Origin: Rhodospirillaceae bacterium
GTDB lineage: Bacteria > Pseudomonadota > Alphaproteobacteria > MPNO01 > UBA2964
Length of the DNA stretch: 11,670 bases
Direction of reading: 5' to 3'
Assembly: GCA_002724505.1 (NCBI GenBank)
Contig: PBOV01000136.1
Span: 1-11,670, forward strand
Of the stretch, positions 1 to 6,655 are shown piece after piece; within the stretch, counting starts at the first letter, position 1, and the number at the start of each line of letters is the position of its first letter. Below the pieces are notes generated by a model, which saw nothing but the letters and a program-made list of their open reading frames with translations, was not told the origin of the DNA and did no database searches. A program made the position numbers and the translations under genes.

Positions 1-405
1 GGCAAAGAGGCTGCTAAAATGGGTATGGTTAACTACTCTGTGCCTTTGAAAAATCTTCGCAAGGAAACACTGAAATTAGCGAAGGAACTCCTGGAAAAAA
101 ATCCGAATGTGCTCCGAGGTACCAAACACGCTATTCGTGCTACCCAAGATATGTCATGGCGAGCCGCGGCGGATTACCTCGCTGCAAAGGGTGCGGAAAT
201 TAAAGTGCGTGATGCTGCGCGTGGGCATGACGCTTACGCCGAGGGGATCCGCCAATTTATCGACGAGAAAGCCTACCGGCCAGTATTCTCTCCTTATGTT
301 GGTGCAGCAGACGGCAAAACGACAGAGAAAGGTGGTAAGCCAAGAGCTTCGGCGGCGCGGAAAAAGAAGGCTTCGCCAAAGAAGAGAGTTGGCAAGAAAA
401 AATAG
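1..405 (+). CDS. Feruloyl/p-hydroxycinnamoyl-CoA hydratase-lyase-like crotonase, C-terminal part
   Basis: The reading frame is open from the first base, so this is the 3' end of a longer gene; the ATG at 19 is internal. The 134 visible residues match the C-terminal third of p-hydroxycinnamoyl-CoA hydratase/lyase: a GKEAAKMGMVN segment, then a SVPL...LR...LAKELLEKNPNVLR helix, a WRAAADYLAAK helix and a QFIDEK end. Family members hydrate feruloyl- or coumaroyl-CoA and split it into an aromatic aldehyde and acetyl-CoA in the cytoplasm. The active-site crotonase core lies outside the window, so the exact reaction is inferred from the C-terminal pattern; another enoyl-CoA hydratase is possible. 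The family normally ends soon after the QFxDEK region, but here a tail of about 29 residues follows, 14 of them Lys or Arg. The monooxygenase gene begins 96 bases downstream on the same strand. Confidence 0.72.
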   Translation, partial: GKEAAKMGMVNYSVPLKNLRKETLKLAKELLEKNPNVLRGTKHAIRATQDMSWRAAADYLAAKGAEIKVRDAARGHDAYAEGIRQFIDEKAYRPVFSPYVGAADGKTTEKGGKPRASAARKKKASPKKRVGKKK

Positions 406-501
406 GCGCTTTTTTGGGGCATGTTTTTCGTTTAGACATTTGGTATTAGATCATCGACCATTTGATTATTTTCACTTGGATTTATAAAAGCGTGTAGTGT
501 C

Positions 502-1677
502 TTGAAGATTTTGATTGCAGGAGCTGGGTTGGGCGGGCTATCAGCCGCTGCATGCCTTTTGCAGGATGGGCATGACGTTCAGGTATTTGAACAAGCTCCC
601 AAACTTGGCGAAATTGGTGCTGGCATTCAGCTTAGCGCAAACGCTATGCATGTCCTCAATCATATCCGTATCGGAGAGGCTGTTTCGGCTATTTATGTGA
701 GGCCTGGGGCCTATGTTTTTCGACTTTTTGACACTGCTGAAATAATTCAGGAATTTTCTCTAGCAGAAGAGCATTTAGCCCGTCACAAGGCTCCCTATAA
801 TCAAATCCACCGTGCAGATTTTCATGACCTTTTGGTTAAGAGGGTCAAAGAACTAAAATCAGATTGTATTCACCTTAACAAAAAGGCAGTCGGTTTTGAT
901 GAGAATCAAGAACGGGTTACCCTTAAATTTGATGATGGTACATTAACAAGTGGCGATTTATTGGTCGGTGCAGATGGTGTTAAGTCAGCTATTCGTGATC
1001 AAATTTGTGGACCGGTCCAGGCTGTATATACCGGTGACGCTGCCTGGCGCGTTACGGTCCCAACTAACAAATTACCGACGAACTTTATCGATGAGGTAAT
1101 GTCGGTATGGATGGGGCCGGGACGGCACGCTGTTTGTTATTACATCGGCAATGGTGAAATTTTAAATTTTGTTGGTGCTGTTGAAGCTAAAGACGAGCCA
1201 ATTGAAAGCTGGACCGCTAAATTTCCGTGGGAGAGATTTAAATCAGACTTTGAGGGTTGGAATGAAAAAATCCAAACTATCATAGACTTGGTTGATCATG
1301 ATTCCTGCTATCGGTGGTCGATGTACAAGCGCCCTCGGCTCGATTACTGGAGCACTAAAAGAGCCACGATACTTGGCGATGCTGCGCATGCTACATTACC
1401 GTACCTAGCGCAGGGGGCTGCTATGGCAATTGAAGATGGCGTGGTCTTAACGCGTGCGTTGAAACAGGATAAAAATTTACCCCAAGCCTTAAGCCTTTAT
1501 GAAAATAATCGGATAGATCGGACAGCGCGTGTAGTTGAGGCGTCAGATGCGAATAAAAAGCTATTTCATCTTGATAGTGTTGAGGAGATCCGTCAGGCCT
1601 TTGCAAATAGGGATGAAGGGGAGGATCGAAACGCTTGGTTATATTCCTATAATCCCTTAACCGTAGATTTAGTCTAA
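502..1677 (+). CDS. FAD-dependent aromatic monooxygenase (salicylate hydroxylase-like)
   Basis: Single-component flavoprotein monooxygenase (group A) that would use NAD(P)H and O2 to hydroxylate an aromatic ring. Its 391 residues are the normal length. Visible marks are the FAD-binding GAGLGG at 7-12, the acidic residue E30 ending the second beta strand, the HRADFHDLL region near 103-111 (family HRxDL), the GADG motif at 156-159, and the second FAD motif GDAAH at 292-296 followed by LPYLAQGAAMAIEDG. The RHAVCYY segment (H209, Y213) matches the His-x3-Tyr pattern seen near the flavin in 3-hydroxybenzoate 6-hydroxylase and NicC. The position of the second catalytic His of NicC appears to be Tyr301 here, which favours a salicylate- or hydroxybenzoate-type enzyme over true 6-hydroxynicotinate hydroxylase (alignment from memory). 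The start is TTG with a poor ribosome-binding site, chosen because the Rossmann strand must begin there and no ATG exists until residue 49. Substrate unknown. Confidence 0.9.
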   Translation: MKILIAGAGLGGLSAAACLLQDGHDVQVFEQAPKLGEIGAGIQLSANAMHVLNHIRIGEAVSAIYVRPGAYVFRLFDTAEIIQEFSLAEEHLARHKAPYNQIHRADFHDLLVKRVKELKSDCIHLNKKAVGFDENQERVTLKFDDGTLTSGDLLVGADGVKSAIRDQICGPVQAVYTGDAAWRVTVPTNKLPTNFIDEVMSVWMGPGRHAVCYYIGNGEILNFVGAVEAKDEPIESWTAKFPWERFKSDFEGWNEKIQTIIDLVDHDSCYRWSMYKRPRLDYWSTKRATILGDAAHATLPYLAQGAAMAIEDGVVLTRALKQDKNLPQALSLYENNRIDRTARVVEASDANKKLFHLDSVEEIRQAFANRDEGEDRNAWLYSYNPLTVDLV

Positions 1678-1749
1678 CGAATAGGCCTTCTGAAAGGATT
1701 CCCATAGCTTCAACAAAATTCACAGTTAGCCATTAGACTTTTCATATTT

Positions 1750-4074
1750 TCAATTCTTGGCTTGCTGAATAGTTTTCCACAGACGTTCCGGTGAAAGCGG
1801 CATATCTACGTGTGTTACACCAAGAGGATTTAGTGCGTTGATTACGGCATTCATAACTGCCGCTAGACCGCCGACGTTCCCTGCCTCTCCAGCTCCCTTG
1901 ACACCTAAAGGATTTGTCTTTGTTGGCACAGGGTTGGCTTTGACTTCCATGTAGCTTAGGTGTTCGGCGCGCGGCATTGCGTAGTCCATGAATGAACCAG
2001 TGATAAGTTGGCCATCATTATCATAAATTATTTCTTCCAGTAGGGCTTGCCCGACGCCCTGCGCTATACCGCCTTGGATTTGGCCTTTTAGTAATAACGG
2101 ATTCATAACCGTCCCGACATCATCGATGACGTTATAATTTAGAATCTCAACTATGCCCGTGTCCGGGTCGACCTCTACTTCGCAAACGTGGCAACCATTT
2201 GGGTAGTTCATGATTTCTGCTGTATAAGTTGCCCGCTCGTTTAGGCCAGGCTCCATACCATTGGGTACTTTGGCAGGCGAAATCGCGGCTTTAGCAATGG
2301 CAGCGAAATTAATTGTCTTATCCGTGCCAGCGACGGCGAATGTACCCTCATGAAATTCGATATCTTCTACGGCTGCTTCAAGTTGATGTGCGGCGATCTT
2401 TTTGGCTTTTTCGATAATTTTGTCGGTCGCCATTAAAACAGCGGAACCGCCAAGTGTTGCCGATCTGGATCCTCCCGCGCCATGGCCGAAAGCAACTTTG
2501 TCAGTATCCCCCCAAATATAGTTGACGTCCTCTGGCTTCAGACCGAGTTTATCACAAACAATTTGTTTGTAGACCGTCTCGTGTCCCTGACCCTGTGTAC
2601 AAGAGCCGGATAAGATCGTTACCGTCCCCGAACGATCAACGCGGAGTTCTGCCGCCTCTATGCCGGGTGCGGCCGCCCTCTCAATTGTGTTGGAAATACC
2701 AATTCCTCGAAGCTTGCCATCGCTTTTGGTTTGTTGGCGCCTAACTTCAAAATTGGCGTAGTCCGACATTTCTAAAGCGAGGTCTAAATTTTTTTCAAAC
2801 TCACCAGAATCGTATGTAAACGTAAGACCTGTTTTAAAGGGCATAGATTCTGGAGAAATTGTGTTAATCCGTCGGATCTCAATCGGATCCATTTGCATTT
2901 CGTTGGCCGCGAGGTCGATCATGCGTTCGATTATATATGCGGCTTCTGGACGACCAGCGCCGCGATAGGGTGTCATTGTGTTGGTGTTTGATAGAACGCC
3001 AGTGACGGCAATATAGATCGCGGGTGTGGTATAGACGCCAGCGATCGTCCCCAGGTTATTAATTGCGGGATTTGGGGTCGCACCACCGATATAGGCGCCC
3101 AGGTTGGCTACGCTACTGGCACGCATGGCCAAAAATTTTCCATCCTTATTCAAAGCGAGTTCAGCTTCCCAAAAGTTATCCCTGCCGCCGTAGTCCGAAA
3201 GAAAAGCCTCACTGCGATCGGCAACCCACTTAACAGGGCGATTCAATTTACGAGATGCCAGTAAACAAAGAGGGTTTTCAGAATAGATTGGAGATTTCAT
3301 CCCAAAACTACCGCCTACATCCTGCGCTATTACACGCACCTTACTTTCAGGAACTTTTAGAATTCGTTGGGCTAGCGTAGCACGATAGGGGTGAACACCT
3401 TGCAATGTGGTGTAAAGCGTATAGGAGTCATCGAATGAGTTGTAGTTTCCAGTGCATCCCCGAGGTTCCATCGTGGCCGCCATGACCCGCGTTATATTCA
3501 GCTTTTGGCTGGTAATGTGGTCTGCTTGTTCAAAGGCTGCCTCGACTGCTGCTTTGTCGCCCACTTCATGCAGAAAACAAATATTATCAGGGCAGTCATC
3601 GTGGACGGCAGGTGCATCAGCCGCGAGGGCCTTCTTGCCTGACGTCACCGATGGCAAAATTTCGTAGTCTATGTGGATTAATTCACAGGCGTCTTTCGCC
3701 TGATTTTCGTTTTCAGCGACGACCATCGCGACGCCATCACCGACACGCCTGACCCTTTTGTCCGTTACGATTGGTTTCATGGGAGGAACAAACATTGCAG
3801 AGCCATCGGGGCGCTTTCGTCCTGAGCCCACTGGTAAATAACCCCAACCGCTTTCCTTCCAGTCTTCACCTGTGAGCACCAAAAGCACGCCTGGTGCTTT
3901 TTTTGCCGCACTGATGTCGATATTATTGATGTAAGCGTGGGCAAATGGTGATCGAAGGATTGAGGCGTGCGCAGTATTTGGAAGCCGTGCATCGTCGACA
4001 TATCGTCCGCCGCCACTTAATAGCCTCGGATCTTCCGAGCGTGGGATCGGTTGTCCCAAAGCGAATTCGCCCAT
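1750..4074 (-). CDS. Xanthine dehydrogenase family molybdopterin-binding subunit (CoxL-like, form II)
   Basis: Large catalytic subunit of a molybdenum hydroxylase: the family uses a Mo-pterin cytosine dinucleotide cofactor and water to hydroxylate N-heterocycles, aldehydes or, in form I, to oxidise CO. The 774 residues are full length. In order: the N-terminal a/b hammerhead domain (about 15-130, with PRSEDPRLLSG), then cofactor-binding segments QDVGGSFGMK (251-260), TPYRGAGR (368-375), QGQGHET (494-500), GAGGSRS (532-538), and GVKGAGEAG (724-732), whose Glu730 is the expected catalytic base. The PYRGAGR loop is the form II type; the AYxCSFR loop of true CO dehydrogenase is absent, so CO oxidation is not supported. 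The ATG is preceded by AGGAGA (plus-strand 4083-4088) at 8-nt spacing. Neither the [2Fe-2S] small subunit nor the FAD medium subunit, usually adjacent, is in the window. It converges on the monooxygenase gene and diverges from the MFS gene. Substrate unknown. Confidence 0.93.
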   Translation of the reverse strand: MGEFALGQPIPRSEDPRLLSGGGRYVDDARLPNTAHASILRSPFAHAYINNIDISAAKKAPGVLLVLTGEDWKESGWGYLPVGSGRKRPDGSAMFVPPMKPIVTDKRVRRVGDGVAMVVAENENQAKDACELIHIDYEILPSVTSGKKALAADAPAVHDDCPDNICFLHEVGDKAAVEAAFEQADHITSQKLNITRVMAATMEPRGCTGNYNSFDDSYTLYTTLQGVHPYRATLAQRILKVPESKVRVIAQDVGGSFGMKSPIYSENPLCLLASRKLNRPVKWVADRSEAFLSDYGGRDNFWEAELALNKDGKFLAMRASSVANLGAYIGGATPNPAINNLGTIAGVYTTPAIYIAVTGVLSNTNTMTPYRGAGRPEAAYIIERMIDLAANEMQMDPIEIRRINTISPESMPFKTGLTFTYDSGEFEKNLDLALEMSDYANFEVRRQQTKSDGKLRGIGISNTIERAAAPGIEAAELRVDRSGTVTILSGSCTQGQGHETVYKQIVCDKLGLKPEDVNYIWGDTDKVAFGHGAGGSRSATLGGSAVLMATDKIIEKAKKIAAHQLEAAVEDIEFHEGTFAVAGTDKTINFAAIAKAAISPAKVPNGMEPGLNERATYTAEIMNYPNGCHVCEVEVDPDTGIVEILNYNVIDDVGTVMNPLLLKGQIQGGIAQGVGQALLEEIIYDNDGQLITGSFMDYAMPRAEHLSYMEVKANPVPTKTNPLGVKGAGEAGNVGGLAAVMNAVINALNPLGVTHVDMPLSPERLWKTIQQAKN

Positions 4075-4104
4075 ATTGCGGGTCTCCTTAAAAAAATTCT
4101 GTTA

Positions 4105-4116
4105 CGATTTTAATCG
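4105..4116. repeat. Short palindrome CGATTTTAATCG upstream of the molybdopterin subunit
   Basis: CGATT and AATCG are perfect 5-bp inverted arms around a TT centre. The site lies 31-42 bases upstream of the start codon of the minus-strand gene, where a repressor or promoter element could sit. It is short and could be chance in AT-rich DNA. Confidence 0.3.
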
Positions 4117-4173
4117 AAAATCTTCTTTTAGGTAGGTTTTGCGTAATGCTTTTTCAAAGAAATTAGATGAATT

Positions 4174-4195
4174 TACAAAAAATAATATTTTTGTA
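4174..4195. repeat. Inverted repeat, 8-bp arms, in the divergent spacer
   Basis: The arms TACAAAAA and TTTTTGTA are perfect reverse complements separated by the 6-nt spacer ATAATA, giving a symmetric 22-bp site. It lies about 100 bases from the molybdopterin subunit start and about 160 from the MFS start. The symmetry and position fit an operator for a dimeric regulator controlling both genes, but the arms are mostly A and T runs, so chance is a real alternative. Confidence 0.4.
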
Positions 4196-4355
4196 TTTCT
4201 GGCAATAGGGAAGACGCAGAAAGTTATTATTATTTTTACTACTAAAATCTTGTTAAGTGGCCAAGGTCTCTAATTTTTTATAGATTATTCTTTAGATTAA
4301 CTGGGTGTAGTTTTTTTTAAATAAAAACTAGAGCGTTTTAAAAAGCTTATGCAAG

Positions 4356-5720
4356 ATGTCAATGAATCCAGTCCCTTTGGGTGATCATCAGGTATCCCTT
4401 CGGATACAAAGTACTGTTTATGGCATAGGCCTATTTTGTACGTCCGTTTATTATATGATGGTCGTCATTGTGCCGGTTTTTGTGGCATCGCTGGGTCTGT
4501 CTTATTTCTGGGCAGGGATAATACTTGGGTGTCGCCCCGTTTTATCCCTCTTTTTTTCAATTCATGCTGGTGCGCTAATGGATCGTATTGGCGGCCGTCG
4601 CGTAATGATATTTTTTGGGGCAGTGGGCGTAATCGCACCTTTGCTTTATCCGCTTGCGCCCATAATGGATTGGATCTGGTTACTAATAATTAGCCAAATG
4701 CTGGCGGGTATGGCCGATTCAATGGGATGGCTCGGCGCGCAAACCCTTATTGGTCAGCACATGGAAGGGCGAACTAAATACACTGGTAGACTAAGTGCAA
4801 TTATTCGTTTGGGACACGTAATTGCCCCGATCATGGTAGGAGTTGCATGGGATCACTGGGGGGCCTGGGCTGCTTTTGGACTGATGAGTTTCTGGAATGG
4901 CGGGTTTCTGATTTGCGCAATCTTCCTGCCCAAGAGTCATAAATTTAATGAGGACCCTAACGGGCAAAACGCTTATTCCAGGACAGGTGGGAGACGGATA
5001 GGATGGAGAGAGCTGCTACCTAATAAATCTGATTATGTAAGCGCCTTTAGATTGCTCGCTATTCCTGCGGTAGCGGCGACTGTGATGATAGGAATGATGC
5101 CTCACGTTGGTAATTACGTTCAGAGCACCTTCTATGTGATTTGGTTGGGGCAAAACGGAATAACAGGGACCCTGATAGGTGTCCTAATTTCAATATTTTC
5201 GATTTCAGCGGCATGCGGTTCCTTACTAATGCCAAAATTTGCTCGAAAATTTTCTCCTTACTGGTTATTCCTCTTCGTTGTTTGGGTTTCTATATTTATG
5301 ATTTGTATAACTCCGCTTGTGAGTTCGCAGTTTGTAAGAGATTCTTTGCACTTTCTCTTATCCCCTTTAAATTATTTTCAAAATTTTGTTCTCATTACAC
5401 CGTTTATCGCCCTTGTTGTAGCCATTGGAATGGTGCTTGCTTTACGTGCTGTATTTCATGGGATACAGCAGCCGCTGGTCATTTCACTCATTCTTAGCAC
5501 TACGGAACCAGACGAGCAGGGAAAGGCTATTGGACTTCGCGCCACAGCCAACCGGATAACCTCAATCGGCACACCGATAGCTATGGGCGCTGTTGCTGAT
5601 TGGTTAGGACTCGAATATGCATTTTATGCCATCGGGTTTATTGCTACATTAATGATCTTGCTCATGACCTTTTATATTCTTCGTCACCCAGAGGTGCATA
5701 CCGCAAAGTTTAACAATTAA
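4356..5720 (+). CDS. Major facilitator superfamily (MFS) transporter
   Basis: Inner-membrane secondary transporter of 454 residues, the usual MFS length. Hydrophobicity suggests 12 helices, roughly at 18-44, 49-70, 83-101, 105-127, 145-165, 169-191, then a polar central loop (192-226), then about 230-254, 269-292, 301-323, 345-367, 400-418 and 420-442. The MFS motif A is clear between helices 2 and 3 as GALMDRIGGRR (72-82). The second half has a related GAVADWLG segment near 411-418. The start is ATG; a second ATG two codons later (4362) is equally possible, and neither has a strong Shine-Dalgarno. The gene sits between an oxidative enzyme and an amidohydrolase, so uptake of an aromatic or nitrogen-containing substrate is a reasonable inference, but efflux cannot be excluded. 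The direction and substrate are not readable from sequence. Confidence 0.92.
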   Translation: MSMNPVPLGDHQVSLRIQSTVYGIGLFCTSVYYMMVVIVPVFVASLGLSYFWAGIILGCRPVLSLFFSIHAGALMDRIGGRRVMIFFGAVGVIAPLLYPLAPIMDWIWLLIISQMLAGMADSMGWLGAQTLIGQHMEGRTKYTGRLSAIIRLGHVIAPIMVGVAWDHWGAWAAFGLMSFWNGGFLICAIFLPKSHKFNEDPNGQNAYSRTGGRRIGWRELLPNKSDYVSAFRLLAIPAVAATVMIGMMPHVGNYVQSTFYVIWLGQNGITGTLIGVLISIFSISAACGSLLMPKFARKFSPYWLFLFVVWVSIFMICITPLVSSQFVRDSLHFLLSPLNYFQNFVLITPFIALVVAIGMVLALRAVFHGIQQPLVISLILSTTEPDEQGKAIGLRATANRITSIGTPIAMGAVADWLGLEYAFYAIGFIATLMILLMTFYILRHPEVHTAKFNN

Positions 5721-5862
5721 AGTAATAAAAACAGTAAGAAAAAAATGGAACCTTATTCAATACATTAAGAAAAATAAAAGTAGAAAAATAACGTTCTATT
5801 TCCCCTGTCCGCACTCCATTGCGCGTCGCCCAATTTTGTCCCACAATTCAAATTAGAAAAAA

Positions 5863-5868
5863 TATAAT
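5863..5868 (+). promoter_or_regulatory. Possible -10 box for the amidohydrolase gene
   Basis: A perfect TATAAT lies 26 bases before the ATG at 5894, which would place transcription start just upstream of the Shine-Dalgarno. The best upstream -35-like match, TTGTCC at 5836-5841, is 21 bases away, longer than the usual 16-18, so the promoter is only tentative. The 173-base gap after the MFS gene otherwise holds nothing I recognise. Confidence 0.35.
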
Positions 5869-5876
5869 TATTGAAC

Positions 5877-5886
5877 GGAGAGGGAG
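5877..5886 (+). promoter_or_regulatory. Ribosome binding site deciding the amidohydrolase start
   Basis: GGAGAGGGAG ends 7 bases before ATG 5894. It supports that ATG over the in-frame TTG at 5819, whose extra 25 codons look non-coding and would cross the putative -10 box. Confidence 0.75.
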
Positions 5887-5893
5887 TGTTTTC

Positions 5894-6601
5894 ATGGCTA
5901 AACCTGAAGAATTTGAAGAGCATTGTTGGAAAGACGTAATTCCACCGGAGGATATACAGACCTACGCCCCGTACGCACGCGAAACCTTTATCGGGAAAAA
6001 CCCTGCGTTGCTTTGCATTGATCTCTATAATCTTGTCTATAAAGGTGGCCCAGGGTTACCGCATGAACTTGATGCCGAATACCCGAACAGTTGCGGCGTC
6101 TATGCTCACAACGCAATTGAACCAACCAAAAGCCTTTTTGCAGCGACACGGGCCGCAGGCGTGCCGGTTTATTATGTAACAGCCCAATTTAATCCGCATC
6201 GGGTAAATTCCACAAAGCGTGTCCACTTAAAAACAACGGCAGAGGACTGTGAAATACACGACGCGTTTGCGCCACAACCTGAAGATGTAGTGTTTCGCAA
6301 GGAACGACCCAGTGCCTTCTTTGGCACTCCGCTAATCGCGCACCTCAATCAGAGACGAATAGATAGCCTAATCGTATGTGGTGAAAGCACGTCTGGGTGC
6401 GTGCGGGCCAGCGTGCTTGAGGCTCACATGTTTGGATTGCATGTGTCGGTTGTCGAAGAGTGTGTTTTTGATCGCTCTGAGACAATTCACAAAGTTAGCC
6501 TATTTGACATGCATCATAAATATGCTGATGTCATGAAGGTCGATGAGGTAATCGCGCACTTAAAAAATATTCCGACGCAAAATCCAGCTAGGGTGGCCTG
6601 A
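5894..6601 (+). CDS. Isochorismatase-like cysteine hydrolase (N-carbamoylsarcosine/maleamate amidohydrolase type)
   Basis: Cytoplasmic cysteine hydrolase of the isochorismatase-like superfamily, which cleaves C-N bonds of amides or ureido compounds (or, in isochorismatases proper, a vinyl ether). The 235 residues match single-domain members. The catalytic triad is complete: Asp43 in LLCIDLYN, Lys136 in FRKERPSAFFGT, and the nucleophile Cys169 in GESTSGCVRAS. The TSGCVRA signature is typical of N-carbamoylsarcosine amidohydrolase and of maleamate amidohydrolase (NicF) rather than of EntB-type isochorismatases, where the Cys is replaced. An acidic N-terminal extension of about 35 residues precedes the first core strand. 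Beside a molybdenum hydroxylase and a flavin monooxygenase, a role in releasing ammonia after N-heterocycle ring opening is plausible, but creatinine/carbamoyl-amino-acid or other amide breakdown fits the motif equally well. Confidence 0.88.
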   Translation: MAKPEEFEEHCWKDVIPPEDIQTYAPYARETFIGKNPALLCIDLYNLVYKGGPGLPHELDAEYPNSCGVYAHNAIEPTKSLFAATRAAGVPVYYVTAQFNPHRVNSTKRVHLKTTAEDCEIHDAFAPQPEDVVFRKERPSAFFGTPLIAHLNQRRIDSLIVCGESTSGCVRASVLEAHMFGLHVSVVEECVFDRSETIHKVSLFDMHHKYADVMKVDEVIAHLKNIPTQNPARVA

Positions 6602-6603
6602 TA

Positions 6604-6620
6604 AATTAGAAATTCTAATT
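6604..6620. repeat. AT-rich palindrome between convergent genes
   Basis: AATTAGAA and TTCTAATT form perfect 8-bp arms around a single A. The site begins 3 bases after the amidohydrolase stop and lies before the convergent crotonase stop at 6656. The stem has only one G-C pair and no T-run follows, so it is a poor intrinsic terminator; it could be a protein site or chance. Confidence 0.35.
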
Positions 6621-6655
6621 AAATCATATTACTTTCAGAAACCGTAAAATTGAAT

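Larger units (their letters stand above)
4075..4355. promoter_or_regulatory. AT-rich divergent intergenic region
   Basis: This 281-base spacer separates the divergently transcribed molybdopterin subunit (-) and MFS transporter (+), so promoters for both should lie here. It is strongly AT-rich with many A and T runs. I see several TATA-like stretches, for example TATAGA at 4279-4284, but no pair of -35 and -10 boxes at good spacing that I would defend. Two inverted repeats inside it are listed separately and are candidate operators. I see no coding sequence or RNA gene. Confidence 0.5.

Noticed and set aside
385..416. A-run and T-run around the first gene's stop as an intrinsic terminator.
   Set aside because: The only pairing is A6 with T6 and lacks a GC-rich stem, so it would not form a stable hairpin.
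1678..1749. Terminator between the convergent monooxygenase and molybdopterin-subunit genes.
   Set aside because: Only a 4-bp CCTT/AAGG pairing is visible, with no T-run.
1750..4074. Carbon monoxide dehydrogenase large subunit (true CoxL).
   Set aside because: The form I loop AYxCSFR is absent; the loop is PYRGAGR, the form II type.
5819..5893. N-terminal extension of the amidohydrolase from TTG 5819.
   Set aside because: The strong GGAGAGGGAG site belongs to ATG 5894, and the extra residues show no family resemblance.
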